From Panorpa germanica (taxonomy: Eukaryota > Arthropoda > Insecta > Mecoptera > Panorpidae), in assembly GCA_963678705.1 (NCBI GenBank), contig OY783210.1:14633331-14697330 (forward strand): DNA of 64,000 bases, in the 5' to 3' direction. Below the pieces are notes generated by a model. That model did not search any database and had not been told where the DNA came from. It saw nothing but the letters and a program-made list of their open reading frames with translations. The position numbers and the translations under genes were made by a program. Positions 22,698-35,510 of the stretch are shown here, piece by piece; within the stretch, counting starts at the first letter, position 1; every line of letters starts with the position of its first letter.

Positions 22698-24302
22698 GCG
22701 CTGCTCCTGTCCAACGACAATTTCAATCTTCAAATAAGCATTTTGTTCCAAATAACTTTGATTTTTCACAATATTAGATTCGAAAAGAATACGTATAGAT
22801 CCAGCCTTCTATACAATTGAGAAACGCTGGTAAAACATATAAATTCATTCATCCACCTTTTTTGTCATGACTTGGTTAGGAAATGAGCTACCATATCTAA
22901 AGCAAACTGAGTAATAATGGCGCCGATAGAAATTAGCGAATCAAAACACAAAAAAACGTTGCAATGAATTTAAATACGACACGACGTGATTAGAATAGTG
23001 GCAAATACAAAGTAAAATAAAGCGCAAAATTGTATAGCAGTTCAAAATTATGATAGCATGCGTATTGTCGTAAAAGCAACAGTGTGCGCAGTGACGGATA
23101 GGGGCCTCAAAATTGTGACAATGTTGAAAATACATTAAGGTGATCGATGTAATAATTCTTTAACAGTGAAACGCATCATTATTGATTTGATTTTATGCGA
23201 ATTTATTTGTTAATGTTAATTGCAAATGCAATAGCAACACGCACAAGGGCACCTTCTTTAAAAGACAAATTAAATTACACTATGCGTATTCCGTTCTATG
23301 AATTGCAATCCCTTTTATACAACAAGAAAAATTAATTAATAATTACAATCAAAATTATTCTTTAAATCTTAAAATATTTTGATCGTGCAACATTGCAAAA
23401 TTGGTTAAAACATTACTTTAATTTTAATTATGTAAACATGGCAACAACGCATCACTCATTTGTTTATGTTTGACCACCTGCACCGAGATCAATGACCGGT
23501 AAGTCATATCAAATTCTATTCCTTATTTTGCAATGTTTATTTTTAGAGAAAAATTATTATAGTGTGTTAGAGTTTTATTTAAGATTTTTATATGTAAAAG
23601 AAAGAGATAGCAATATTTTTAAAGTAAATAATTGAATTTAATATTAATATTATGTCAATGGTGTGTTACATATAAAGACGAGGTTGAGACATTCTCTTGA
23701 GTGTCAATGATTGTCAGGTGAAGAAAAGAGATGAATATAGTTTCCAATAAAATAATAAAAAATTATACACTACATATTTAACAGACTGTGAAAACGAAGA
23801 GCAAATTGAATTTAGAATAACTACTGGTAATTAAAAAACTTAATGATTGGCTTAATTAACTTATAACGTTACTTTCGGATATATTAACTAAATAGAAATG
23901 TTTAGTACTTTTTGTAATTTGAAATCTTCTAATGATGCGTTTATTAGTTCCATGTTTTGCCGAGTGAAGGCGTTGAGATGGTGAGGTGATATTTAGTGAT
24001 CTCTGCATGATCTCACAGGGTTAATTGGTTTGGCTAATGACGAGAGCTGTGCAAGCATTGCTTGAACCGCGCGCCATTATTGTGGTGCTAAAAACACGTA
24101 GACTTGTAACTGTATTTATAAAAATTGTGCAATTGTTCAGGGCCGGCTGAGGAACACATTTATGTGTAATAATATTATGTAATTGTAAGAACCCTCTAAT
24201 TGTTGACGTCCATTAAATGTTTTTGATTGCTTAGTTTTCCATCACTTTTTTATAATACAAGAAATTCCGATTTTTTCTTTATTTCGAAAATTACAAAAGT
24301 AA
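22698..24302. other. No gene recognised
   Basis: AT-rich with short frames only. Confidence 0.45.
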
Positions 24303-24455
24303 TATCACTAAAACTACTGTTTCTCGTAAACTAGTGGTCGGAATATCATGAAATTTTGACACGTATCGTTTGAAGGTTGGTACTAACTAAAAATCATGTG
24401 GATTTCTCAATAGGGGCACCATCTATATGTCATCGTACGAACCTACTAAGTCATA
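24303..24455 (-). mobile_element. Mariner 5'-end fragment
   Basis: The reverse complement matches 30590-30735 (GTTCGTA...GATGACATATAGATGG, then ACCAACCTTCAAACGATA and TTTCATGA). It covers the inner TIR and 5' UTR only; no coding part. Confidence 0.65.
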
Positions 24456-25873
24456 TATTATTATGTTATGAACAGATTTTTTCAGTATATATTTTTGCTA
24501 ATAACTTTTTAAGGATGTATGAGCAAGAAAATAATTTTCGATTTAAGGGCTCAAAATGTACGTGTAGATTCATGGTCAATGAATTTACTGTTAAAATTTC
24601 AGGGTAGGTAACCGTTCATATTTTAAAGAAATTAATTGTTGAAAATTGACATAAAATACATTGCTCTTATGGGGAAATGGGAGTGATCATAAATCAATAA
24701 ATATGAGTATGTTCTGTATTACGTAGCATAAAAAAAAACTATGCATTAGAAAGGTGAATATTGGCGTGACACGTCAATATTTTAGAAATACTATGTAACC
24801 GTTCATCCTGGAAAGATAATTAGAAATGAAATTCAAATTATGATATTTAAAAAAATATTTTTCGCCATATTTGACACTTGGCAACATCGCACTGCTATAA
24901 TAAGCGACACAGCACGGCAGCGGCAAAAACGGTACATACAAATTTAAATATAACCTCTTTCAGAGCTGTCAAAATAAATATTACGTGATAGTAACAGCAA
25001 AAATTAAGTACAAAAATTAAGAAAATAGCATATATATAAAAATAAAACATTTATTAACACTTATAATTTTATAACTTAGCATATTTCATTAAAAATTTAT
25101 TTTTTTTCCAGCTGTTTTACAAAATATTCAAATGTTACCGGCAAAAAAACTAACCAAAAAAAGCTATGTTGCCAAATGTAAAATCACGTCACGTGATAAT
25201 TTTCTTCCCTTCTCCCCGCAAATGCTCATGCCTATCCCCACCCTTCAAAATTCAGTATTAGGCCACACCTTCGCTCATACATCCTTAATTATAAAAGATA
25301 CAACAAAAATTTATTAATAAAAATTGTAGATAATATTATTATCTACAAAAAAGCTCTCTACAAATTTTTTGTGGGAGTTATGGTATTAAAGATAAATTTA
25401 GAAACCTGACTGGAAGCACCTCTAATCCCGAAAATACAAATTTAAACTTTTCTATATGATTAAAAGAAGATAATTGATTTCTGTCTATAACGTACGATTC
25501 GGTGTCGGTTACGCCGACTATATATCTTGAATGAATTATTCTATATATGTTAAATTATTTATATTACCAGGTAGCCTATAATACAGAGTCTATCAACAAG
25601 AGATGTCATTTTAAATCAACAGAAAAACGAAATATTTTCATGAAAAGTGGTAATATTTTTATTGTAATTCAAAGTACAAGCTCTGAGGTTAGTAATAAAC
25701 ACAATATCTGCCAAAAATTATCGCAATTACGGTTGTATGTTGATACTACAAAAAATGGTGCGAAAATTAAAAAATATTAACAATTAGAAGCAATGTTTCT
25801 TAACAACAGCTTCTTAACGAAAATTAATTTTTTAATTGATATTACACTGTTTTATATTTTAGACGCTTAAGCC
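24456..25873. other. No gene recognised
   Basis: AT-rich sequence. The 77-codon frame at 25547-25780 has no recognised feature. Confidence 0.4.
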
Positions 25874-26091
25874 TCATTCCCACTCACTGTTTTTAGTTTT
25901 AATGTAAGGTTTTAACTTTAAATGTAATTTTAAACTTGGGAAATCATGCGTCAGAAATATACATTATTTTAACAATAATTACTATCCTTATTTAATATAA
26001 ATTATATTATATTTATATTATATTTCACAGCATAAAATTACATTTAAAGTTAAAACCTTAAATTAACACTAAAACTCAATGAGTGGGAATA
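25874..26091. mobile_element. Short MITE with TIRs of about 60 bp
   Basis: Left and right arms (YATTCCCACTCAYTG, then GTTTTAGT and AAGGTTTTAACTTTAAATG) are inverted over about 60 bp with few mismatches. They enclose a core of about 100 bp. It can fold into one long hairpin. The terminal motif is shared with the 12 and 13.6 kb elements. Confidence 0.75.
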
Positions 26092-27515
26092 TACAACACA
26101 AGTACGGCCCTGTCTGTGTGCTGTAATCACGATTTAACAAATGAACGTGGGTCATTAGTTTATTAAAATTCTAGTTGTAATTGTTTTAAATTGTGGGCGA
26201 CCGCCGACCGGCGACCAGTGACGGTATTTCAATTTATGCGACGGGGGGTTTAGTAAATATCCAACATATTATACAGCTCCGAGTGGATATCGCATTGTAC
26301 AACGGCACGACAAATTATCTTGTTAAAAATATTGAATTAAAGATAATTTAGGTATTTATGTTGCCAACGGAAATACTGAACAAGTAGTCTGGAATGTTAT
26401 GAACCTATTAATGTTGTTTGATAAAAGGAACAAACAAATCATTCTCTGGGTTGATAACAAAAAAATCCTCTGATGGGAAGACCTCCTATAAGTCTTTTTG
26501 TTTCAAATAAATAAACTCTTAACTGATACCGAATAGAAAACGTATCTGGTGTGATAGGAACCTCTACTTTTTTTCTCCAAATTTCATGAATTTTTATCAC
26601 GTCACTATTGATGACCGAAAGATTCTGATCGTCTAAAAATCACTTTAGGTTATCACTAAATTTATTACTTATATAGTTATTACTTATATATAAGAGCGCT
26701 AATTTTAAAATTAATGTTATATATTTAAAATATTATTTTTATATAATAAAATTCATGAAGAATACTTACAAGTTTCTTAGAGTTCAAAACTAAAGATGGC
26801 CTTTGACCTAAGTGACGTATATAAGCCTATTACGGGACGAGACAATAAAGAATTATTAAAGTTGATCCCCTTAATATAATTACGATGTTATTATATTTTA
26901 AACAGGATTTAACATGTCTCAGGTACAAACTAAACAGGAAACTATAAAAAAATTATATTCAATTAGTGCATGTAAAAATATACAGGTGAGATTACACTGT
27001 TATTTAAATAAATGAAATAACCTGGATATTGTCACGTAATACTCTTATAATTAATCTAGGAGTCGGATAAGAGAACTGAGCCTAAAACAGACATAACGCT
27101 AATAACTTTGTCTTAAGACAGACTTGACGCAAGCATGCGCTTCTCATTTGTACACCATGAGAAGCAAACTAACCAGACTGTTTCAGAGATGTTCCCAAGC
27201 AAAATAATTATTTATTTATTAAATTTTTTTTTGACAATCTTGTTGAAAATTTAAAGAAATATTTATATATTTATTAATACCCTTTATACGTAGAAAAACT
27301 TTCAATACTCATTGCAGTACTAAATTAATAAGATTTTGACTATTCAAATTTGCATTTTTACCAGATGTTTTGTTATATAACAATAGTAATTTTGAAACCA
27401 TTGTTTTGAAAAAATTAGAACCATTCATTGAGAATACTTTCATTGCAAGCGGTATTCATTTTATTATAAATATATTGAAACTGAACTATTTTTGATTGTT
27501 TCTGATTTTCCTTAT
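26092..27515. other. No gene recognised
   Basis: Moderately AT-rich with no long frame. Confidence 0.45.
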
Positions 27516-27862
27516 CACTCTCATGCGCACAGATAATGCCCATCTTGCTCCTACTACTAGCAGAATTAAAATTGGGTTTAGGGGATGTTTGGCCCCTTGG
27601 ATCTATCTTTCCTCTTGAAAAATGTTTTAAAACAGTTGTCTCGTACTAACTTGTATTACCTTGCAGACGCTTTAAAGCTGACAAAAAAATTACTTAAACT
27701 TACTTATAGTCTCATGGTCCATTTTTATATATGTTAGCGAGACAACTGCTTTAAGACGTTTTACAAGAGGGCAGACCGATTCAAGGGGCCAAACATCCCC
27801 TAGACCCAATTTTAATTTCGCTGTGAGTAGAAGGAAGAGGGTATTATATGCGCATGAGAGTG
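27516..27862. mobile_element. Foldback element with arms of about 140 bp
   Basis: The left arm (27516-27655) and the right arm (27725-27862) are inverted copies. They share CACTCTCATGCGCA at the tips and GGGGATGTTTGGCCCCTTG inside. Only about 70 bp lies between them. The 60-codon frame at 27690-27872 is part of the arm. No clear TSD. Confidence 0.75.
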
Positions 27863-29901
27863 AGTGAGACATAAACCTTGATACCTGGAAAATGGCTGCC
27901 TGGTGAAGCTAGCAGGTAGGCATACGATCATTGTACATACTAACACTACTCAATCTTACACATTTTGTTCATCAGAAAATAAGTGATGTCTGCCGACTCT
28001 GGGATCTTGGACTATTAGAACTTCCTCAAGGAAATATTCATGTTAAGAACCACTGATCTAAACTATAGTAGAATAACTTTAATTTATTTGCTATTATATT
28101 TGACGTTATAGATTGTTTATAATTTAAAGGCTTCATAAAAAAAGTCAATAAATATTTTTAATAAAGGAAACAGTTTTATCGATGATGCTATAATATTTGC
28201 TTTAATGTTATATTAAAAGAAACAGGTTTCCAGGTTTTTAAATAATAAATCCAGGTACAGCGTTTAGTTACGTATGGGATTAGTTATATCGGACGGACAG
28301 TTACGAGCGGTAAATATTATTAAAACATGTACATAGCTTTAAGGGGGAAAGCCTGGTGCAAAACAATTTAAATAACCTAATTTTTGTGATATTTAAGCTT
28401 AAATTTATTACATATTTGAACAATAAAAAAGTCTGATTTATTAAAAAAAACAGTCATTCATCGATTTGTTTTAAAAGCCTTTTGCCCCAGAGAGAAGTAA
28501 GTTTGTAGAAAATTAAAGAAATAATAGAAGTTAAAAGAATTTAATTTTGAGTTAAACATTTCGATTTATTTCTACAAAGAAAGTTCTTCAGTTTACAGTT
28601 TATTTATAGTATGTCGCCGAAATATTTTGTAATTTGTTGATCAGGTCTGCTGTCTGTATATTAATCAGATTATTTGTCATGACATCTAATAAATGTAGTT
28701 TGATGTTGATGTTGATCAACTTCCAAACTCTGTGAAAAACTGAAAATTTTGAAAACATGCCTAAACAAGATAAGACTCTTAAACAACAAAAGTCATCTTT
28801 TGGGAAGTTACCGTTTCCCTTTTAGATTCGAGAAGAAATTGATGAGGACATGAAAATTTAAAGGATATTATATATATATATATATATATATATTCCTAAA
28901 TGAAATATAATTTATGAACTTAATTGGTTATGTGGTCTTACGTTCTTAAGAGAAATAATCAATCAAACATTTTCAATTAATCCGGAACGCGTAATCCAAA
29001 AGTTTGTAGACCTACTTATTCAACGTATAATCAATTAAATTGACAACCAATACATCTCATTCACTGTCTCATAAGCATCAACGTTATCGACCTTACTATT
29101 TAGTAGTATTTTAGCTAATAATTTTATAATATGCCAATGAGTACTATAATAATATATACTTTCTTTCTTCATATACAGTTTCTTAAATTTAATTTATTTA
29201 ACGACAACCTATTTCCGATGCTGAGTCTTATCACCGCCGACCTCCTACTTTTGTGGTAGTTTATGTACTGGTTAATAAACCACTGCTTAATAAGTATATG
29301 ATTAATTAATAATTTGTACTTAATAACAACCAAACCCAGAAAAAAACTCTGGTCCGGAATATATTCTCGTCCTTTATATATTTGTAAGTGGCATATTCTC
29401 CAGACACTATATACTATCGGCTTCCCCCTTAATGTGCGCTGAAGCAAACGCAGTTAAACTCATCTGAACTACAGCTCGGGTACCGTTAGAATGGTTTTCA
29501 ATATTAATCACCAATTAATAGTCTGCATTCAAAGACAATTTATGGGTAAATCATTTTATGATTATAAAATAGAAATTAATTTATATACTTGTACAATTTA
29601 TGCATTCGCGAAACACTGCAGATAAATTCGTTTACATGTGGTCGAGTTTCGCTGTAGTTATATCATTACTAAACAAGGACGTCTTTGGGGAATGCCTAAT
29701 TTCTTTAGGGAATAACTAATTTGTTTTTAATACTAAAAGCACTATGACACATATCCGGCTGTTATAATATTTTTATTAATATTAATACTTTCATTAATTG
29801 TTATTGTTAAATAATTGTTATTGCAGTGAGATCTATTAGTCATTGTTGCTACGAATTTCGTTACAATTTCTTTTTATTATTTTTACGACGATTTCATTTC
29901 C
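27863..29901. other. No gene recognised; contains (TA)n
   Basis: A TA microsatellite spans about 28869-28893. A 92-codon minus-strand frame (29169-29447) has no recognised domain. Confidence 0.4.
28869..28893. repeat. (TA)n microsatellite
   Basis: Uninterrupted TA dinucleotide run of about 12 units. Confidence 0.9.
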
Positions 29902-30234
29902 TTAAGCCGGCTCCAAACGATGTTACGAACAACTAGGAACTAATTGTGTTCATTTTGGAAGAAGTTCGGGCTGTTGTCGGTCTTTTGACACACTTGATCC
30001 ACATGTCATGCACTGCTGCACGAATCGTTCAACAAAAGAAAGTTTCACACTTGAAAGTGTTTGTTAAACAGTGTCAGTGTCAATAATATCAACAAATTAA
30101 TAAAATAAATAAATCATTCGGATCAAACATTCGTTCCACCGTGTAGCAGGAAACTTGCCATGTCAATCTTCCAATATATGACTTACACGTTGGAGGCAAG
30201 CATTTGAATCAAACGTTCACCGCATTGTCTGGAG
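29902..30234 (-). mobile_element. AAGCCGGCT-type MITE, copy 2
   Basis: Inverted relative to the 22.3 kb copy, and includes the GTGTAGCAGGAAACTTGCCA block. The TTAAGCCGGCTCC end is intact on the left. On the right the sequence stops at TCTGGAG, so the last 9 or so bases are missing. Confidence 0.6.
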
Positions 30235-30573
30235 TTCGTGTTAGTTCATATTTACCGATTGCTGTACTTTGTAGATTGTAATATCTTGTAAGTGTTCTTT
30301 GATGTTTTGTTTTTCTCGAATTGCTTCATATGTTTTGTAGATTTTGTAGTATTATTTGACATATACTGATTTGAAATGAGTTTTACAATGTTTTAAAAAG
30401 TTAATCTCGAAACACATAATGTAAACACATGTATTATTTAACAGAATGTTTTTATCTAACGTTACGTTTTGTTATATACTGAAGTTTAACATAATTCTGT
30501 TACGTTATCATTAAATAAATGTAAAATATTGTAATTATATTAAATTATAAACCATTACATAACTTTACACATA

Positions 30574-30790
30574 ACACATCACTCAATATGTTCGTAGATG
30601 ACATATAGATGGCGCCACTATTGACAAATCCATATGATTTTTAGGTAGTACCAACCTTCAAACGATATGTATCAATATTTCATGACATTCGGACCATTAC
30701 TTTACGACTTACACTAGTTTTAGTGACACTACTTTTGTAATTTTCAAAACAATGGAAAAATCTGAATTTCGTGTGTTGATAAACCGTCTA
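30574..30790 (+). mobile_element. Mariner 5' end with transposase start
   Basis: The end ACACATCACTCAATATG after TA is followed by the 5' UTR and an ATG that opens EKSEFRVLI, the start of a mariner transposase. The match ends soon after, so the rest of the element is lost. Of the three copies of this family in the window, only this one keeps the ATG. Confidence 0.65.
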
Positions 30791-31105
30791 AACATAATGA
30801 AATAGACTCAATCGTCAAACAAACAACAAAATCAATTTGTTTTATTTTTAATCAAAATTTGAGGTAAACCCTATATTTACATAATAATAACACAACTATC
30901 ATATTAAGTTATTATTTCGAAAAAACAAATAAACAACAAATTTGATCCTAATGTATTAATTTATGTTAATGTTCACATATTCAATCCCAAAAATCAAAAC
31001 AAAAAACCAAACGACGGTTAATTATAAGTTATGAGTAAAAATAAATAAAAACTTTAATCGAAAAACATACAGAGATTTAAGATGAAAGATTTTCCTTTTT
31101 TACAG
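30791..31105. other. AT-rich, nothing recognised
   Basis: Ends in a pyrimidine tract (TTTTCCTTTTTTACAG) that could be a splice acceptor for the next entry. Confidence 0.4.
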
Positions 31106-31263
31106 GAACCACAATGGCGGTGGACCACTACATCATGTACCGCAGACTGTGGAAGAGGACCACCTGTACAACAGTGCGGGAGATACGAGATATGGTACAT
31201 TGCGGAAGAAACACTGATAAATACATGTTTGGTCTTGTCAAACATATCAACGTTACGTGCTAA
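31106..31263 (+). CDS. Weak candidate exon, possible TSP1-like piece
   Basis: A 158-bp island much less AT-rich than its flanks lies between a good acceptor-like sequence (pyrimidines then ACAG at 31102-31105) and a possible donor (CTAA|GTAACT). In one frame it reads EPQWRWTTTSCTADCGRGPP, which resembles the W...C-x3-CG-x-G signature of thrombospondin type 1 repeats. A second frame is also open. The conserved remainder of a TSP1 repeat is not seen, and no neighbouring exon was found. It may be chance or an unrelated repeat. Confidence 0.25.
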
Positions 31264-31719
31264 GTAACTGACGAACCAGTACTGCAAACCAGTAACCAGA
31301 TAGAAAGTTTTGATGGAATTTTATGAGTATTTGTTAACTATCTCTGTTCATTTATCTAAATTTATAAACAGAATTCCTCTGGTAATAACAGTGTTGTAAT
31401 ACGAGTAGGTACAAACATACGTTTATGATTTATCTATCAGCTTACAAGCTTCTTCCTCCTTGGTGTTTCTAAACAAAGGTTCTAAAACTGATTATATATA
31501 GTTTTAGAACATATAAGAAATTATCTGTACGTAATTCACCTTTCGGGAAATAAATCTAATCTCGTTTTTTTGTAATCCATACCCTTCCACATACCAGTCT
31601 ATATCTATAGCAAACCATGGACAAAACTGAACATTTCTAAATCGTTTAATAATTCACAAAATCCTTATTTTCATTCCATTTCGGCATTAACAAAACTTAC
31701 AAATAAATTATTTCCTTCA
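31264..31719. other. No gene recognised
   Basis: AT-rich DNA with stops in all frames. Confidence 0.45.
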
Positions 31720-32070
31720 GTTCAATGTTCCTAGTCACTTCTTTCTTTCTCCTTTGCACTTCCGTTATCCACCTTCTTCATTCTCCCTTCCCTAGCAATA
31801 GTTTCTACAGACTCATCCTGCTTTCCCCCTCTCACTCTTTCCAATTTTTTATTCCTTCTTCTTTGTACCTTCGCTATCTATCGCCTTCCTTTCTTGTCTC
31901 CTCTCAACAAATCCTCTATCTTCCTTTCACTATCAATCCTTAGATCGTATTTTCTCTTGCTCGTAACTCCCCCTATTTCTTCTCAATATCTGTTACCCTT
32001 TTCTTCATTTCCCATTCTGAATCTTGCTATTCGCCTTGTAAATCTTGTGTCTTTTTCTTTTGTGTAATGT
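31720..32070 (-). pseudogene. Degenerate LINE ORF2 C-terminus, second copy
   Basis: The minus strand encodes ARFRMGNEEKGNRY followed by a stop, matching the copy at 476-721. The zinc motif is no longer legible. The rest is a purine-rich (minus strand) tail. Confidence 0.55.
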
Positions 32071-33601
32071 GGTTTTGGTCTCTCCCCCAAATTCTGTTAT
32101 ACTTCTCATTGTATTTCACGAAATCTAGTAATATTTAAAATTCTTCTTAAGATCAAATAAACCTTAAGAAGATTGATTATCTTCACAAGATATTAGCTGA
32201 TACAGTTTACTTAACAAGTAATGTTTGTTATGGTAAATATACCTCAAATACACATAACTGTACTAAGGATTATTTCCCTTTTTGGTAAGTCAGCAAATAA
32301 GACAAAACTCTCCTCTCGAAGCTTCAGATTTCCACATAGTAACGTTCCAAAGAGCCGATCAAATCAGGAAGGGGCGCCAAAATTGTAGATACATAAAATT
32401 AGCCAACAACTCCGATTGCGACCAAGTGCAAGCCTACAAAGCCCGTGCTGCTTCCATTTCTACGTGCTCTTGCACATCGTATAATATGAAACATCATATC
32501 AGAAGTATCTCTTCTCCCATTTATCTTTATCTTGCTTATTTATCTATGTCATTTCTTAGAGCACTTCTGTCTCTAGTATTTATTTGGTACCTGCTGTTGT
32601 CCTTTATTGGTTTCTACATTTTCTTCAGGTAGCTCTGTGTGGTCTTATCCAACCAAACCCAATTCAAACCTTTTTGTCACTTAATCTGTTGACTTTTGTC
32701 ATACTCCCTTCCAGATTTAAAGATCAATAATGTTGGTAGAAGAAATTGTATAAAGGCACTGTAATACATCTGTGATTTAGAGTGCTCTAAGCTCAAATTA
32801 GTCGTAAATTTTAAATAGTATACAAAGCCAATAAATGCAAGAATACTTATAACATATCCAATACCTTCTAAAGTAAATAATTTCACAGTTTCAGAATCCT
32901 AACAGTATTCTATTGTTATATGAATCAAGGAAATAACATAGGCTTACCAACATTAGAAAATTAGATACAATTAGTAATGATTATAACAGTTTATTGTATG
33001 AGCAACCAACAACGACTACGACCCAAGCAACAACGAATCAGCTGAGATGATGAGATGTCCGCTGTCAGGTCATCAGATGTTTATTTCATGTCCCAGTTGG
33101 ATGTTGTATACTTTATGTACTCAATTAGACTGATTGACGCTATGCGCAGCATCAATACCAACATAAATATGCAAATACTATGATTATTACGCAATATCGT
33201 CTTGTTAAGAATGCTGTAGCTGCTGCTCTTGTAGTTGTGCAAGCCCATGTTAATACCATTGATAATGTGCTGAATACAGCGTAATAAACATTTTATAACT
33301 TTAATTTTCAAAGTCATTTATTCATTATTTTAATTAAGTTCGCTATTTTTAACTGTTCAGTTGATTCACCAATATTTTAGAATGCATACATCACCTAATT
33401 TAAGTGACCTTCTTGTTAGTAATAAAAAATGAAATTATAATTAACCTAAAATTATTTGATGTAAAGCACTTTCATTTAAAGCTATACTTTTTCTTGGTAC
33501 TAAATTCTATGTCTACTTAAACTTCAAAAAAAGATGTGATTCAGATAATAAGAGCTCTTACATGATCAGATAAGATTCAGATTCTAAGTCGATTGTAATT
33601 A
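32071..33601. other. No gene recognised
   Basis: The 116-codon frame at 32282-32632 shows no recognised feature in its first half, and its second half is hydrophobic by AT bias. Confidence 0.4.
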
Positions 33602-33614
33602 GATTTTAGTAGTC
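33602..33614. repeat. Direct repeat flanking the U2 fragment, left
   Basis: GATTTTAGTAGTC, identical to 33648-33660. Confidence 0.85.
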
Positions 33615-33647
33615 GCTTTGATCTTAGCCAAGAGGCCGAGAAGCGAT
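33615..33647 (-). pseudogene. U2 snRNA 5'-end retropseudogene
   Basis: The minus strand equals the first 32 or so bases of U2 snRNA (from ATCGCTTCTCGG through GGCTAAGATCAAAG), with one mismatch to the common U2 sequence at about position 16. It stops before the branch-site recognition region. Perfect 13-bp direct repeats on both sides mark it as an insertion rather than chance. This is the 3'-truncated snRNA pseudogene type, explained in the literature by self-primed reverse transcription. It has no poly(A) and cannot act as U2. Confidence 0.85.
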
Positions 33648-33660
33648 GATTTTAGTAGTC
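33648..33660. repeat. Direct repeat flanking the U2 fragment, right
   Basis: GATTTTAGTAGTC, identical to 33602-33614. Confidence 0.85.
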
Positions 33661-34964
33661 TGTAGTAAAATCGTGAAAAATGATTGAATACAAAGAAAAG
33701 AATAACTACTGTCGCGATTTTTATAAAATTAACATATGAACAGCACATGTATAGACAGCGACCTTGAGTTTATAAACAGTTCCGATTAAAATAATGCATA
33801 TAAAACATAACAACTCGCATAAGCCTATGTGATAACGCATAGATTAAGAACGAAAAACATGATATAAAAACCTACGATTACAAATTATAGTTTATCAATT
33901 TAAAAAAAAAAACAAATAATAAATAACATGTGCTACTAATTATTCTAAATTATAATTTATTTCTTAATTTCTTGTTAATGATAAAAATCGGCATTTCTTT
34001 AGACAAAAACTATATAGTTCATGCAAATAACAAGAAAATCTTATCAGTTGTATGATATAATATACTCGTATATATAAAATCTATTAAATAATTCTTATCT
34101 TTACGATATACTTGGATTATATTGTCAAGATAGTAAACTTGACTACTAAGTGATGACGTATGAAATAGGTTGATACATGAATAACGTCATCGATAAGATA
34201 AAGCATATTAATATTTATTATCAAATAATTTATGCATTTTCTATCGAAGTGAAAGTGTATAAATGTATGTAATCGAATTGTGATACACGGGAGTAGGTGA
34301 AAAATTATGATAAGATTCATAAAAGCAGAAAAAAGTGGCGTAAATCATGCGATATGCATATAGAAACCAATGCGGTTAAGTCATGAAAATTAATGCTTTT
34401 GTATATTGTAAAATATAATCAAATTCAAAAGCTATAAAAAGAAGGAGGAAGAAACTCCATTAATAATACAAGAAGAACGAATAAATCCTTTATGGTATTA
34501 TATCTAAAAAGAATATTATTTATTCCATTAAAAATTGAAAATCAGAAAATATAAAAAAATTGACTTAACCGCATTGCCTTTAAAGCGACTCTCTTCATCT
34601 TATAATTATAAATATGTTTAAAAACATAATTTTTACGATATAACGAATTAAGGAGCATATCTTAACAAAAGTTGTCGTATATATCGATGAAAAATATATC
34701 AGTTAATTAGTGCACACGAAAACAAATTGTGGAAAGATGTTCAGGCCTCTGCGAACCTTACATCCAGATAATTTTATTACGCTGTTCCTTATGGATTACT
34801 CCACCTCATAATAAATATCAATCGATTAAGTTTTATGATAGTTGGCTCTATGAAAAGTCTCAATATAATCCTCTGACTTCAATCCGTGCTGGATGATGAC
34901 ATCATCAAGATATATATAAAGGGTAAGTCAAGACCGGTGACGCAGTCGTTTCGGAAGTGAACTA
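33661..34964. other. No gene recognised
   Basis: Very AT-rich. Confidence 0.45.
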
Positions 34965-34967
34965 GAA

Positions 34968-35349
34968 GGCCGTCCGCACATGGGTCGACTGATTGCAAAC
35001 CTTAGCCCCGAATCTGCCCGAACCGAATGAGAGTGCATCTGTATTACGGCACGAACGAAACTGATTTGATATTGGTTTTGAGCACGATTTGAGCGACTAT
35101 GTTTCTTGGTCGGAGGGCAATTACGGTGCATCCTTTTGATGGTGACAGCATAGAGATGTGCACATATACTTTTCAAAAGTATTTAAATAAAATATAAATT
35201 TGTAAGACAGAAAAAAAATCCTCTATTATGGTATTGTTAAGAATTCTATAGAGTCATGAAACACGGCTCGACATGGCTCGTTTTTCGTTTTCGTTGGAAC
35301 CTTCGTTGCGCGGCTAGATTACAATCAGTCGACCCGTGTGCAGACGGCC
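34968..35349. mobile_element. MITE with GGCCGTC inverted ends
   Basis: Ends GGCCGTCYGCACAYGGGTCG and onward (28 bp) are inverted with two differences. The trinucleotide GAA sits directly outside both ends (34965-34967 and 35350-35352), possibly a 3-bp TSD. It is non-coding, 382 bp. Truncated relatives are at 15866-16135 and 2840-2912. Confidence 0.7.
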
Positions 35350-35510
35350 GAAGACTTGCAAACCAGAATATTGGGGACCAGGGACTCCGGAACTTCGAAA
35401 TTTGGAACTTCGACACATACAGATTGATTAAGATCAATTGAAATTGATTATTACAAAATAATTGTAAGTAATTACTGACTTTTAATTGAGAGAACTCTAA
35501 CAGAAACATC
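35350..35510 (+). repeat. Dispersed repeat shared with 9360-9520
   Basis: GGAACTTCGA, ACATACAGATTGATTA and TTTTAATTGAGAGAAC blocks match in order. It lies directly beside the MITE. Confidence 0.45.

Noticed and set aside
27690..27872. 60-codon frame in the foldback element
   Set aside because: It is made from one arm of the inverted repeat, with no evidence of coding.
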